The notes beneath the pieces are model-generated. The model was given only the letters and a program-made list of their open reading frames with translations. It had not been told where the DNA came from and did no database searches. The translations under genes and the position numbers were made by a program. DNA of 64,000 nucleotides, taken from positions 248,001-312,000 of the forward strand of contig PEKW01000008.1 of assembly GCA_002796995.1 (NCBI GenBank), in the 5' to 3' direction. The stretch is from Rhizobium sp. Lineage in GTDB: Bacteria; Pseudomonadota; Alphaproteobacteria; Rhizobiales; Rhizobiaceae. This document shows positions 44,583 to 52,711 of the stretch, one piece after another. Each line of letters opens with the position of its first letter. The stretch's first letter is position 1.

Positions 44583-44609
44583 GGCCGGCGGGTGTCTCGC
44601 CCGCCGGCC
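44583..44609 (-). repeat. Intercistronic stem-loop after the TRAP binding-protein gene
   Basis: Perfect 10-bp stem GGCCGGCGGG / CCCGCCGGCC with 7-nt loop, 6 nt past the dctP stop on the minus strand and no U-run. It is the third importer in the window with a stem-loop exactly behind its binding-protein gene. Confidence 0.65.
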
Positions 44610-44615
44610 CACACC

Positions 44616-45731
44616 TCAAAGTCCGTAGGTGGTGAAGTCGATCTTGCTCCAGACCTCTTCGTCGAGACGCTTGGTGATGGCGTCCGTGTCGCCGTTGGCC
44701 TCCTTGACGATGCCGTTCCACTTCTCGACCAGGGCGACGAAGCGGTCGACGCGCGCCTGGGCGTCATCGAAACCGAAGCGCTCCTGCGAAACCTTCGCCG
44801 CCGTCGCCTTGTCCGCTTCGGCGAATGCTTCCGACGCCTTCAGGAACTCGGCATCCGGCTCGATAAACTGGATGCCGGCCTTTTGCGCGGCGTCCTTGGC
44901 GATCGACGCCATCTCGTAACCCCAGCGCTGGGTGAAGACGACATTGGCCTTGTTGGCGGCCGTTGCCAGTTGCTTGCGCTCCTCGGGAGCAAGTCCCTCC
45001 CAGGCGGAGTTGGCGACGGTGAAATCCGAGGTCGCGTGATAGGTGCCGAGCGGGATGAAGGTGATGTTCTTCACCAGCTCGACCAGCCGGAACGACAACA
45101 GATCGCCGATAGACGCCATCGAGCCGTCGATCACGCCCTGCGACATGGATTCAAAGGTGTCGCCGACGCCGATATTGGCGGGCACGGCGCCGAAATTCTC
45201 GGCCCAGCGCGAGAAAGGCGCGCCGCCGCTGCGCAATCTCAGCCCCTTGATGTCGGCCGCGGTCTTGACCGGCTTGGTGGTCAGCAGCGCATAGACGTCC
45301 GAGGAGCCGGATCCCAGATAGACGACGCCGAACTTCTTCAGCTCCGCCTGGCAGGTGTCGCAGGTGACGATATACTCGGTCATCGCCGCGGCCATCGCGT
45401 GCGGCTCGCGGCCGGAAAGCGCCAGTTCCCCGGCCAGCGACATGTTCGGCAGGTCGGCCGGGAAATAGAGCGGCAACAGGTTGCCGACCTCGACGAGCTG
45501 GCTTTGCAGTGCGTCCTTCATCTGGCCGAGGCCGACCACTTCGGGGCCGAGCATCTGCGCCGTCAGCTTTCCGCCGGAGACCTCCGGCAGATATTCGACG
45601 AGCTTTCCATAGAGATGACTGTTGGACGGATGGGCGGGCGGTGCACCCGGCGCGACGCGAAGTTCGCGGGCATCGGCGGTAGTGGCAGCCAGGGCAGCGA
45701 GCCCCACGATCATATGCAGCATGCGTTTCAT
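44616..45731 (-). CDS. TRAP transporter substrate-binding protein (DctP)
   Basis: A 371-residue periplasmic protein with signal peptide (MKRMLHMIVGLAALAATTADA). The DctP family pattern includes LRVAPGAPPAHPSNSHLYGK, ADIKGLRLRSGGAPFSRWAE (the conserved R block), and MSQGVIDGSMASIGDLLSF. ATG 45731 is preferred over ATG 45737 because GGAGGA nearly touches the earlier codon. It sits between an amidohydrolase of the hydroxycinnamate pathway and DctQM, so a hydroxycinnamate or related aromatic acid is the likely ligand. The first 300 nt of gene order are the usual P-Q-M, with the stem-loop after P. Confidence 0.9.
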   Translation of the reverse strand: MKRMLHMIVGLAALAATTADARELRVAPGAPPAHPSNSHLYGKLVEYLPEVSGGKLTAQMLGPEVVGLGQMKDALQSQLVEVGNLLPLYFPADLPNMSLAGELALSGREPHAMAAAMTEYIVTCDTCQAELKKFGVVYLGSGSSDVYALLTTKPVKTAADIKGLRLRSGGAPFSRWAENFGAVPANIGVGDTFESMSQGVIDGSMASIGDLLSFRLVELVKNITFIPLGTYHATSDFTVANSAWEGLAPEERKQLATAANKANVVFTQRWGYEMASIAKDAAQKAGIQFIEPDAEFLKASEAFAEADKATAAKVSQERFGFDDAQARVDRFVALVEKWNGIVKEANGDTDAITKRLDEEVWSKIDFTTYGL

Positions 45732-45774
45732 GTTCATTTCCTCCCAGTTCAGAACACGTTACGGGTCGATAGAT

Positions 45775-46656
45775 CTAAAGCTTCAGCAGTCTCCGGGCGT
45801 TTTCCTTGAGGATCAGCGGACGAACGTCGTCGCGGATGTCGATGGTCTCGAAATCCTTGAGCCACCTGTCCGGGGTGATCGCCGGCCAGTCCGAGCCGAA
45901 CAGCATCTTGTGTTTCAGCATGGTGTTGGCGTAGCGGATCAGGATCGGCGGAAAGTACTTCGGCGACCAGCCGGACATGTCGATGTAGACGTTGGGCTTG
46001 TGGGTCGCGACGGAGAGCGCCTCCTCCTGCCAGGGAAAGGAGGGATGGGCGAGAATGATCGGCATGTCGGGGAAATCGGCCGCCACATCGTCCAGGTGGA
46101 TCGGATTGGAGTATTTCAGCCGCATGCCCATGCCGCCGCGCATGCCCGCCCCGACCCCGGTCTGGCCGGTGTGGAAGAGCGTGATCGCGCCCTCTTCGGC
46201 GATCGCCTCGTAAAGCGGATAGGCGCTGCGGTCGTAGGGGTAGAAACCCTGCATGGTCGGGTGGAACTTGAAGCCCTTGACGCCGAATTCCCGCACAAGC
46301 CGCCGGGCCTCCCGGGCGCCGAGCCTGCCCTTTGCCGGATCGATCGAGGCGAAGGGGATCATGATGTCGGCATTTTCCGCAGCGATCCGCGCCACTTCCT
46401 CGTTCTCGTAGCGGCGAAAACCGGTCTCGCGTTCGGCGTCGACGGGGAAGATCACGCAGGCGATCTTGCGCTCACGGTAGTAGGTCGCCGTCTCCTCGAC
46501 GGTCGGCAGCATGCCCTTCGCGCCGGCCGGGTTCTTGAAATAGCTGGCCATGCCGGCCTGGAACTCGTCATATCCGTCGTCGCGCGGGCCGCAGCACGGC
46601 TCCTCGGCATGGGTGTGGAAGTCGATCGCGACCAGGTCGTCGATGTCTATCGGCAT
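45775..46656 (-). CDS. Amidohydrolase family protein, probable 4-hydroxyphenyl-beta-ketoacyl-CoA hydrolase
   Basis: A 293-residue amidohydrolase-2 (TIM-barrel) enzyme. Metal-site motifs: IDFHTHAEEP (HxH, residue 13-15), FKFHPTMQGFYPYD (about 150), TLFHTGQTG (about 180), PIILAHPSFPWQEE (about 217) and LFGSDWPAITPDR (Asp, about 264). Related enzymes cleave beta-ketoacyl-CoA thioesters in the CoA-dependent, non-aldehyde shortening of p-coumarate and ferulate, giving the benzoate. Its company of enoyl-CoA hydratase, MarR, ligase and SDR strongly supports that step. 2-pyrone-4,6-dicarboxylate hydrolase or decarboxylases are alternatives in the same superfamily. It overlaps the marR 3' end by 10 nt. 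Confidence 0.82.
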   Translation of the reverse strand: MPIDIDDLVAIDFHTHAEEPCCGPRDDGYDEFQAGMASYFKNPAGAKGMLPTVEETATYYRERKIACVIFPVDAERETGFRRYENEEVARIAAENADIMIPFASIDPAKGRLGAREARRLVREFGVKGFKFHPTMQGFYPYDRSAYPLYEAIAEEGAITLFHTGQTGVGAGMRGGMGMRLKYSNPIHLDDVAADFPDMPIILAHPSFPWQEEALSVATHKPNVYIDMSGWSPKYFPPILIRYANTMLKHKMLFGSDWPAITPDRWLKDFETIDIRDDVRPLILKENARRLLKL

Positions 46657-47120
46657 GTGCGCTCCTCCTCCAGGCCGACATATTTCTGCAGAAGCGCGAT
46701 CAGCTGAGCCTGTTCGGGCTTGCTGAGCGGCGCACCGGTCGTTTCCTCATAGGCGAAGAAGGCGGCCGCCGCCGTTTCGACCGCTTGCTCGCCCGTCGGC
46801 GTCAAGGTCAGCTCGACCGCGCGCCGATCGGCATCCGGGATCTGCCGGGACACGAAACCCTGCTCCTCCAGCGCGCGGATCAGCTTGGTCATGTGGGCTC
46901 GCTTGATCATCAGCCGCTGGCCGAGCGCGTGCTGGCGAATGCCGGGATTGCAGGCGATCACCCACAGCACGGAGAACTCGCCGGGCTTCAGGCCGCGCGG
47001 ACCGCGGTCGGAGAAGAAGTCCTCGAAGGCGCGCAACTGCGCCAGCCGCAGGAGAAAGCCGAGCGAACCGGCAAGCGAGCCCACCTTGACCTGATCGATG
47101 CTGCGGAGAGACAGATCCAC
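46647..47120 (-). CDS. MarR-family regulator (HcaR/CouR-like)
   Basis: A 157-residue winged-helix dimer. Recognition helix region: IRQHALGQRLMIKRAHMTKLIRALEEQG (in two parts), followed by the wing ISRQIPDADRRAVELTLT with the conserved D-x-D-R-R. MarR proteins in hydroxycinnamate clusters (HcaR, CouR, FerC) repress the operon until a hydroxycinnamoyl-CoA thioester binds. It lies between enoyl-CoA hydratase and amidohydrolase genes. The two TTGTwwACAA sites in the divergent control region 0.85 kb away are its probable operators. Confidence 0.87.
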   Translation of the reverse strand: MDLSLRSIDQVKVGSLAGSLGFLLRLAQLRAFEDFFSDRGPRGLKPGEFSVLWVIACNPGIRQHALGQRLMIKRAHMTKLIRALEEQGFVSRQIPDADRRAVELTLTPTGEQAVETAAAAFFAYEETTGAPLSKPEQAQLIALLQKYVGLEEERTCR

Positions 47121-47130
47121 GATGCTCTCC

Positions 47131-47925
47131 TCAGTTCGCGCCGGGCGCTCTCAGGCGCGCCGCACGTTTGTCGAGGAAGGCCTGCAGCCGTTCCTCCGCC
47201 TCCGGGCTGGTGGCGGTGAACGAGGAGATGAAGGATTCGACGAAGAGGCCGTCCTCCTTCGCCATGTCCTGGATGCGCGGCAGGGCGTTGATGACGGCAT
47301 AGTTCGACAGCGCCGCATTCGAGGCGGCGACCACCGCCAGATCATGCGCCTTCTTGCGCGCCTCCCCGGCGGGAACGACATATTGCACGACGTTCCAGCG
47401 TTCCGCCTCGGTAGCCGAGGCCACGCGCCCGGTCAGCATCATGTCGGTCATGCGCGCGACGCCGGTCAGTCTTGCGACCCGGACCGACCCGCCGCCGCCG
47501 ACGAAGATGCCGCGCTGCCCTTCCGGAAGGGCGAAGAAGGCGGTCTCGTCGGCCACGCGGATATGGGTGGAGGCCGCCAGTTCCAGGCCGCCGCCGACGA
47601 CCGCGCCGTGCAGGGCCGAGAACCACGGAATGGTGCCGTGCTCGATGCCGGAAAAGACGGAATGCCAGCGGCGGGAGCCGCGCACGCCCTCGATCGCCGT
47701 CTTCTTCACATGCTCGGCCAGATCGAGGCCGGCGCAGAAATGATCGCCATGGCCGAAGAGCACGACGGCCTTCGCCTCACGCTCGGCCCTGGCGACGGCT
47801 TCGGCAATGGCCTCGACGAAGCGGTCACTGATCGCATTGCGCTTTTCCGGCCGGTTGAGCCCGATATGCGCGATCTCGCCCACGGTTTCATAGGTTACGA
47901 AATGCGATGAAACGTCTACGCCCAT
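47131..47925 (-). CDS. Enoyl-CoA hydratase/isomerase, probable hydroxycinnamoyl-CoA hydratase
   Basis: A 264-residue crotonase-fold enzyme. The oxyanion-hole regions are HFCAGLDLAEHV (about residue 63) and HGAVVGGGLELAA (about 104), and the PEGQRGIFVGGGGSVRV region follows. In the pathway it would add water to feruloyl-, caffeoyl- or p-coumaroyl-CoA giving the 3-hydroxy-3-arylpropionyl-CoA, which is then oxidised rather than cleaved to an aldehyde. No vanillin dehydrogenase gene is nearby, in agreement with a non-aldehyde route. First gene of the leftward operon, with AAGGAG upstream of its ATG. Confidence 0.87.
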   Translation of the reverse strand: MGVDVSSHFVTYETVGEIAHIGLNRPEKRNAISDRFVEAIAEAVARAEREAKAVVLFGHGDHFCAGLDLAEHVKKTAIEGVRGSRRWHSVFSGIEHGTIPWFSALHGAVVGGGLELAASTHIRVADETAFFALPEGQRGIFVGGGGSVRVARLTGVARMTDMMLTGRVASATEAERWNVVQYVVPAGEARKKAHDLAVVAASNAALSNYAVINALPRIQDMAKEDGLFVESFISSFTATSPEAEERLQAFLDKRAARLRAPGAN

Positions 47926-47975
47926 CGTCGGCAGCTCCTTGGATCATCTGTGTTTTGATTTTGTTTTCTTATGGA

Positions 47976-48008
47976 TTGTTTACAATGTGATTGTTTCTTT
48001 GTAAACAA
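47976..48008. promoter_or_regulatory. Paired TTGTwwACAA sites, candidate MarR operator
   Basis: TTGTTTACAA (47976-47985) and TTGTAAACAA (47999-48008) are exact reverse complements of each other with a 13-bp spacer, and each is itself nearly palindromic. Centres are 23 bp apart, about two helical turns. They lie in a 145-bp, AT-rich divergent region between the enoyl-CoA hydratase and CoA-ligase genes. Confidence 0.7.
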
Positions 48009-48070
48009 ATTTTCGGCGCCCGGGAGGGGCGTTCGAACGGCCTCGTTACTGACATTCTGGGAGGAGAGTC

Positions 48071-49924
48071 ATGACGGAAGGACACATGCGCGACATCAAG
48101 CTGTGGTCACCCCGGCTTGAGTGGCAAGAGCGAGCCGACGGCTCCATCCTGATCTGGCGCAGCGATGCGCTCGGACCCTATCCCGACAGCATGACTGAGC
48201 GTTTCGCCCATTGGGCGCAGTTCGTTCCCGACCGCCCCTGGATGGCCGAGCGCGACGAGGCGGGCGACTGGTCCAGGCTCGCCTATGGCCAGGCCATGGA
48301 TCGCATAAGGGCCATATCGCAGTTCTGTCTCGATCTCGGTCTTTCGACCGAACGCCCGCTGATCATCCTGTCCGACAATTCGATCGGCCACGCGCTGATG
48401 GCGCTCGGCGCGCAGCATGTCGGCATCCCCTCGGCGGCGATCTCGCCGGCCTATGCCACGGCATCGAACGAGTTCGACAAGCTGAGGGACATTGTCGGCC
48501 AGATCACCCCCGGGCTGATCTACGCCGAGGATGCGGCACCGTTCCATGCGGCCATCGCCGCGGCCTTCCCGCCCGATGTGCCGGTGGTCTGCCGGCGCAA
48601 CCCACCCCCCGGGCGGCCTTCGCATCGCCTGGCAGATCTCTTCGACGTCACGCCCAGTCCGGCGGTCGATAAGGCCCACGCCGCCGTCGGCCCCGACACG
48701 GTGGCGAAGTTCCTGTTCACCTCCGGCACCACCGGTTCGCCCAAGGCGGTGATCCAGACCCAACGCATGCTGTGCTCCAACCAGGAGATGATTGCCGATT
48801 GCTACGCCTTCCTGCGCGAGGATCCGCCCGTTGTCGTCGACTGGGCGCCGTGGAACCACACCGCCAGCGGCAACAAGGTGTTCAACATGGTCATCTACCA
48901 TGGCGGCACCTTCTACATCGACAAGGGGCGGCCGACGCCTGCAGGCATGCGCGAGACGATCGCCAATCTGCGCGAGATCTCGCCCACCTGGTATTTCAAC
49001 GTTCCGGCCGGCTATGAAATGCTGGTCCACGCCATGCGCGAGGACGAGACGCTCAGGGACACCTTCTTCCGCGACCTGAAAATGCTGATGTATGCCGGGG
49101 CCGGCATGGCGCAGCACACCTGGGACGCGCTCGAGGAACTGTCGAGACAGGCGAGCGGCGAGCCGGTGCATATCGGCACCGGGCTCGGCTCGACCGAGAC
49201 GGCGCCGTTCTCGCTCTATTGCACCGAACCGCAGGAGAGGCCCGGCAACATCGGCATTCCGGCGCAGGGCATTACCCTCAAGCTCGTTCCGATCGAGGAG
49301 AAATACGAGCTGCGGCTGAAGGGTCCCAACGTGACGCCCGGCTACTGGCGCAGCCCCAGGCTGACCGCCGCCGCCTTCGATGACGAGGGCTTCTACATGA
49401 TCGGCGACGCGGTGAAGTTCGCCGTCGACCGCGATCCCCGGCACGGCTTCTTCTTCGACGGACGCACGGCGGAAAACTTCAAGCTGCAGACCGGCACCTG
49501 GGTCGCCGTCGGCAAGCTGAGGGCCCAGCTGGTCGACCAGTTCGGCGGGCTGATCCGCGACGCGGTCATCACCGGCGCCGACCGCGAAGAGCTCGGCGCG
49601 CTGGTCGTGCCCTTCTACCCCGCCTTGCGAAAGCTGGTGGCCGGCGGCGAGGAGATGAGCGACGCCGAGATCCTGCAACGTCCGGAAGTGCGGGCGGCCC
49701 TTGCCGACAAGCTTGGCGCGCATGCGCGCTCGGCATTCGGCTCGGCCACGCGCGTCATGCGCATCCTGCCACTCAGGGACGCGCCCCGCTTCGAGCGCGG
49801 CGAAATCACCGACAAGGGGTCGATCAACCAGCGCGCCATGCTGTCGCACCGCGCCGATCTGGTGGATGCCCTTTATGCCGGCAGCGACGATGTCATAGCT
49901 TTCGAGGAGGAGACGGTACGATGA
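48071..49924 (+). CDS. Feruloyl/hydroxycinnamoyl-CoA synthetase-like AMP-dependent ligase
   Basis: A 617-residue acyl-CoA ligase of the ANL superfamily. The phosphate-binding loop is FTSGTTGSPKAVIQTQRM (about residue 215), followed by GLGSTETAPF (adenine region), LKGPNVTPGYWRSP, EGFYMIGDAVKF (about 440) and GRTAENFKLQTGTWVAVG, a block I recognise from feruloyl-CoA synthetases. The C-terminal lysine region is GEITDKGSINQRAML. It would activate ferulate, p-coumarate or sinapate-type acids with ATP and CoA. It starts the rightward operon and overlaps the SDR gene by 4 nt. Precise substrate is inferred. Confidence 0.88.
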   Translation: MTEGHMRDIKLWSPRLEWQERADGSILIWRSDALGPYPDSMTERFAHWAQFVPDRPWMAERDEAGDWSRLAYGQAMDRIRAISQFCLDLGLSTERPLIILSDNSIGHALMALGAQHVGIPSAAISPAYATASNEFDKLRDIVGQITPGLIYAEDAAPFHAAIAAAFPPDVPVVCRRNPPPGRPSHRLADLFDVTPSPAVDKAHAAVGPDTVAKFLFTSGTTGSPKAVIQTQRMLCSNQEMIADCYAFLREDPPVVVDWAPWNHTASGNKVFNMVIYHGGTFYIDKGRPTPAGMRETIANLREISPTWYFNVPAGYEMLVHAMREDETLRDTFFRDLKMLMYAGAGMAQHTWDALEELSRQASGEPVHIGTGLGSTETAPFSLYCTEPQERPGNIGIPAQGITLKLVPIEEKYELRLKGPNVTPGYWRSPRLTAAAFDDEGFYMIGDAVKFAVDRDPRHGFFFDGRTAENFKLQTGTWVAVGKLRAQLVDQFGGLIRDAVITGADREELGALVVPFYPALRKLVAGGEEMSDAEILQRPEVRAALADKLGAHARSAFGSATRVMRILPLRDAPRFERGEITDKGSINQRAMLSHRADLVDALYAGSDDVIAFEEETVR

Positions 49925-50682
49925 AGATCGAGGGCAGCAGCGCATTGGTGACCGGCGGTGGTTCCGGTCTGGGCGAGGCGACGGCGCGCATGCTGGCGGA
50001 CCGTGGCGCCATCGTCCATGTGATGGATCTCAACGAGGCTGCCGCCGCCCGCGTTGCAGGCGAGATCGGCGGGATCGCGATTGCCGGCGATGTCGCGAGC
50101 GAAGCGGATGCCGAGCGGGCGATAGCCCGCGCCGGACAAGCCGGCGATGGCCTGCGAATCCTCGTCAACTGCGCCGGCATCGGCCCCGCCGCCCGGGTGA
50201 TCGGCCGCGAGGGGCCCATGCCGCTTGGCGATTTCGAACGGGTCATCCGTGTCAACCTGATCGGCAGCTTCAACATGATGCGGCTTGCCGCCGCGCATAT
50301 GGCAGACCTGCCCGAGCGCGACGACAAGGCGCGCGGCGCGATCGTCAACACCGCCTCGGTCGCCGCAACCGACGGACAGATCGGTCAGGTCGCCTATTCG
50401 GCCTCCAAGGGCGCGATCGTCTCCATGGCCCTGCCGGCGGCCCGCGAGCTTTCCCGCTTCGGCATCAGGGTCAACACCATCGCCCCCGGTATCTTCGCCA
50501 CGCCGCTGCTCAAATCCTTGCCGGCCGAGGTGCAGCAGAGCCTGGCCGCCTCCATCCCCTATCCCTCGCGCCTCGGCGATCCCGCGGAATATGCCGATGC
50601 CGTCCGCTTCTGCATCGAGAACCAGTATCTCAACGCCGAGGTCATCCGCCTCGACGGGGCGATCCGCATGCAGCCGAAGTGA
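49921..50682 (+). CDS. SDR dehydrogenase, probable 3-hydroxy-3-arylpropionyl-CoA dehydrogenase
   Basis: A 253-residue short-chain dehydrogenase similar to type II 3-hydroxyacyl-CoA dehydrogenases (HSD10-like). TGGGSGLGEAT at about residue 12, VMDLNE at the NAD-selecting strand, NCAGIGPA at about 82, catalytic Ser in INTASVA-like NTASVAATDG and YSASKGAIV with the Tyr-Lys pair at about 159. It should oxidise the hydrated CoA ester to the beta-keto thioester, the substrate of the amidohydrolase in the facing operon. Start overlaps the ligase gene by 4 nt and the acyl-CoA dehydrogenase gene follows after 4 nt. Confidence 0.88.
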   Translation: MKIEGSSALVTGGGSGLGEATARMLADRGAIVHVMDLNEAAAARVAGEIGGIAIAGDVASEADAERAIARAGQAGDGLRILVNCAGIGPAARVIGREGPMPLGDFERVIRVNLIGSFNMMRLAAAHMADLPERDDKARGAIVNTASVAATDGQIGQVAYSASKGAIVSMALPAARELSRFGIRVNTIAPGIFATPLLKSLPAEVQQSLAASIPYPSRLGDPAEYADAVRFCIENQYLNAEVIRLDGAIRMQPK

Positions 50683-50686
50683 AGCC

Positions 50687-52276
50687 ATGTTGGATTATGC
50701 CCGCCAGGCGGAACGAACCGCACGACTGCTCCAGCTGACACCCGGCTGGAAGCGGCTCCAGCAACTGCACCCGGATTGTGACGACGAAACCACGCGAGCC
50801 ATCCTCGATGAGGCCGCCAGCTTCTCAGAGGGCGTGCTTCAGCCGCTGAACACGATCGGCGATCGCCAGGGTTGCACGGTGAGCGAGGGGCGCGTCCACA
50901 CGCCGAAAGGTTTTGCCGACGCCTATCGGCAATACGCGCAGGCCGGCTGGCTCGGCATGGATGTGCCGGAAACCTTCGGCGGCCAGGGCCTGCCGCTCAC
51001 CCTTCACGCCGCCTGCGCGCCGCTCTTCGAGCGCGGCTGCGTCGCCCTGATGATGGCGGCCGGATCGAGCCACGCGGCCTCGCACCTGCTCGCCCGGGCG
51101 GCGGACGCGGAGACCGCTGCCGAATGGGTGCCTCGACTGGTCGCCGGCGAATGGGCCGCGACCATCTGCATTTCCGAGCCCGATGCCGGCTCGGACGTCG
51201 GGCGGCTGCGCACAAGGGCAGAACGCAGCAACGGCGAATGGCGCATCAGCGGCCAGAAGATCTGGATCTCCTTTGGCGATCACGACATGACGGAACGCAT
51301 CGGCCACTGCCTGCTGGCCCGCACCGGCGACGCGCCCGGCACGCGCGGCCTCAGCCTGTTTCTCGTGCCCGACCGGATCGACGGCGAGCCGAATGGCATC
51401 ACCCTCGAGCGGATCGAGGAGAAGATGGGGCTGCACGGCTCCCCCACCTGCGCGCTTGGCTTCGACGGCGCCCGCGGCACACTGATCGGCGAACCGGGGC
51501 GCGGCCTGCCCGAGCTCTTTGCCATGATCGAGCTGATGCGCCTTTTGACGGCCTGCCAGGGGCTCGGCATCGCCTCGGCTTCCGCCGACATCGCCGAAGC
51601 CTATGCCGCCGAGCGCCGCCAGGGCGGCCCGCCGGAGGCGCCCCCGGTGCCGATTGCGGCCCATCCGGACGTGCGCCGGCAGCTGCAGGAAATCCGCTCG
51701 CGCACGGAGGTGCTGCGGTCCGCGGTGCTGGAACTCGCCACGATCATGGACCTCGCCCGCCTGGAGCCCGACCCGCAGCTGCGTTCGCAACTGTCCGATC
51801 TGGCCGGCTGGATGCTGCCGCTCATCAAGAATTTCGGCGCCGGCGCCGGCTTCGACGTCGCCAATGCCGCCATCCAGGTGCTCGGCGGCGCCGGCTACAC
51901 GAAGGACTGGCCGCTCGAACAATATCTGCGCGATTCCCGCGTGATGACCATCTACGAGGGCACGACCGGCATGCAGGCGCTGGATTTTCTCACCCGCCGC
52001 CTCTGGCGCGAGGAGGGCCGCGGCCTTCGCCTCTTCCAGGCGCGCGCGCGCCAGGAGATCGGTGATCTCGCAGCCCGCCATCCGGACAAGGCAGAAGAAG
52101 CCCTGCGCACCCTCGACGCCCTCGATGCCTTCAGCACCCGCCTGGCGACCCTGCAATCAGACCCCGACACCGCCCTCTATCAGGCAAACGCCTACATGAC
52201 CGCCGCCTGGCACGCCGTCACGGCCTGGATGACGATAAGACTGCAGCAATCCGCGGGTGGGCTGTCGCTGGCCTGA
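50687..52276 (+). CDS. Acyl-CoA dehydrogenase family protein
   Basis: A 529-residue flavoenzyme with the acyl-CoA dehydrogenase fold: N-terminal helices to about 150, ICISEPDAGSDVGRLRT and ISGQKIWISFGDHD in the beta domain, and IQVLGGAGYTKDWPLEQYLRD then IYEGTTGMQALDFL, where the Glu is the usual catalytic base. It is longer than short-chain enzymes and has a C-terminal extension, like ACAD10/FadE-type proteins. In this operon it may desaturate the saturated side chain of dihydro-hydroxycinnamoyl-CoA, widening the substrate range. ATG 50687 was chosen as the first codon after the SDR stop; a longer in-frame form overlaps the SDR gene. Confidence 0.87.
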   Translation: MLDYARQAERTARLLQLTPGWKRLQQLHPDCDDETTRAILDEAASFSEGVLQPLNTIGDRQGCTVSEGRVHTPKGFADAYRQYAQAGWLGMDVPETFGGQGLPLTLHAACAPLFERGCVALMMAAGSSHAASHLLARAADAETAAEWVPRLVAGEWAATICISEPDAGSDVGRLRTRAERSNGEWRISGQKIWISFGDHDMTERIGHCLLARTGDAPGTRGLSLFLVPDRIDGEPNGITLERIEEKMGLHGSPTCALGFDGARGTLIGEPGRGLPELFAMIELMRLLTACQGLGIASASADIAEAYAAERRQGGPPEAPPVPIAAHPDVRRQLQEIRSRTEVLRSAVLELATIMDLARLEPDPQLRSQLSDLAGWMLPLIKNFGAGAGFDVANAAIQVLGGAGYTKDWPLEQYLRDSRVMTIYEGTTGMQALDFLTRRLWREEGRGLRLFQARARQEIGDLAARHPDKAEEALRTLDALDAFSTRLATLQSDPDTALYQANAYMTAAWHAVTAWMTIRLQQSAGGLSLA

Positions 52277-52325
52277 TGAGCAAGCCAAGAGATGTGTTGA
52301 GGGACGCGACCGGCGATGGGACGAA

Positions 52326-52415
52326 TGGCGGAGAGGGTGGGATTCGAACCCACGATACGGTTGCCCGTATGCCGCATTTCGAGTGCGGTGCTTTCGACCA
52401 CTCAGCCACCTCTCC
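52326..52415 (-). tRNA. tRNA-Ser (anticodon CGA), CCA encoded
   Basis: A 90-nt class II tRNA. The acceptor stem GGAGAGG / CCTCTCC, D-arm GGCTGAGTGGTCGAAAGC, anticodon stem CCGCA / TGCGG with loop CTCGAAA (anticodon CGA), a long variable arm TACGGGCAACCGTA and T-arm GTGGGTTCGAATCCCAC are all present. CCA follows the discriminator G. Reads UCG serine codons. Confidence 0.95.
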
Positions 52416-52511
52416 GCTTTGCTGGTCGGCGCAAGTTGTGCGCGGGCTGTCTCTTAGCGGGCAAATGTCGGGCTTGCAAGGGCGAAAATCCAACTATCTC
52501 GTGCTTTCATC

Positions 52512-52540
52512 TTGACAGTTTTTGACCCGTCACGTATGCG
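52512..52540 (+). promoter_or_regulatory. Sigma-70-type promoter of rplU-rpmA
   Basis: TTGACA (52512-52517), 17-bp spacer, TATGCG (52535-52540). It gives a leader of about 165 nt before rplU, in which autoregulatory structure is possible but was not resolved. Confidence 0.62.
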
Positions 52541-52711
52541 AGCCGTGAATTAGACATGGGCTAACTGTGTCCTGATTTCTCCGCCCCGGCGGAACTCCAC
52601 CGGCAGGCGCCGCGATCGTTGACGATCTCAGGGCCTGCTTCAACATCGACTGACAAGAAGACGGCCGCCTGGTTGCCAGGCAGAGCCGGAACGAACATGA
52701 AAGGATAACCA

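Noticed and set aside
45775..46656. 2-pyrone-4,6-dicarboxylate hydrolase (LigI) as identity of the amidohydrolase
   Set aside because: It shares the superfamily, and LigI would complete the LigAB route, but the gene is in the hydroxycinnamate operon beside hydratase and MarR genes, where a beta-ketoacyl-CoA hydrolase is expected. Kept only as an alternative.
31976..52415. The aromatic gene region as a genomic island inserted at tRNA-Ser, whose 3' end faces it
   Set aside because: No integrase, no second copy of the tRNA 3' end noticed near 32 kb, and GC content looks like the rest of the window. Adjacency to a tRNA alone is not enough.
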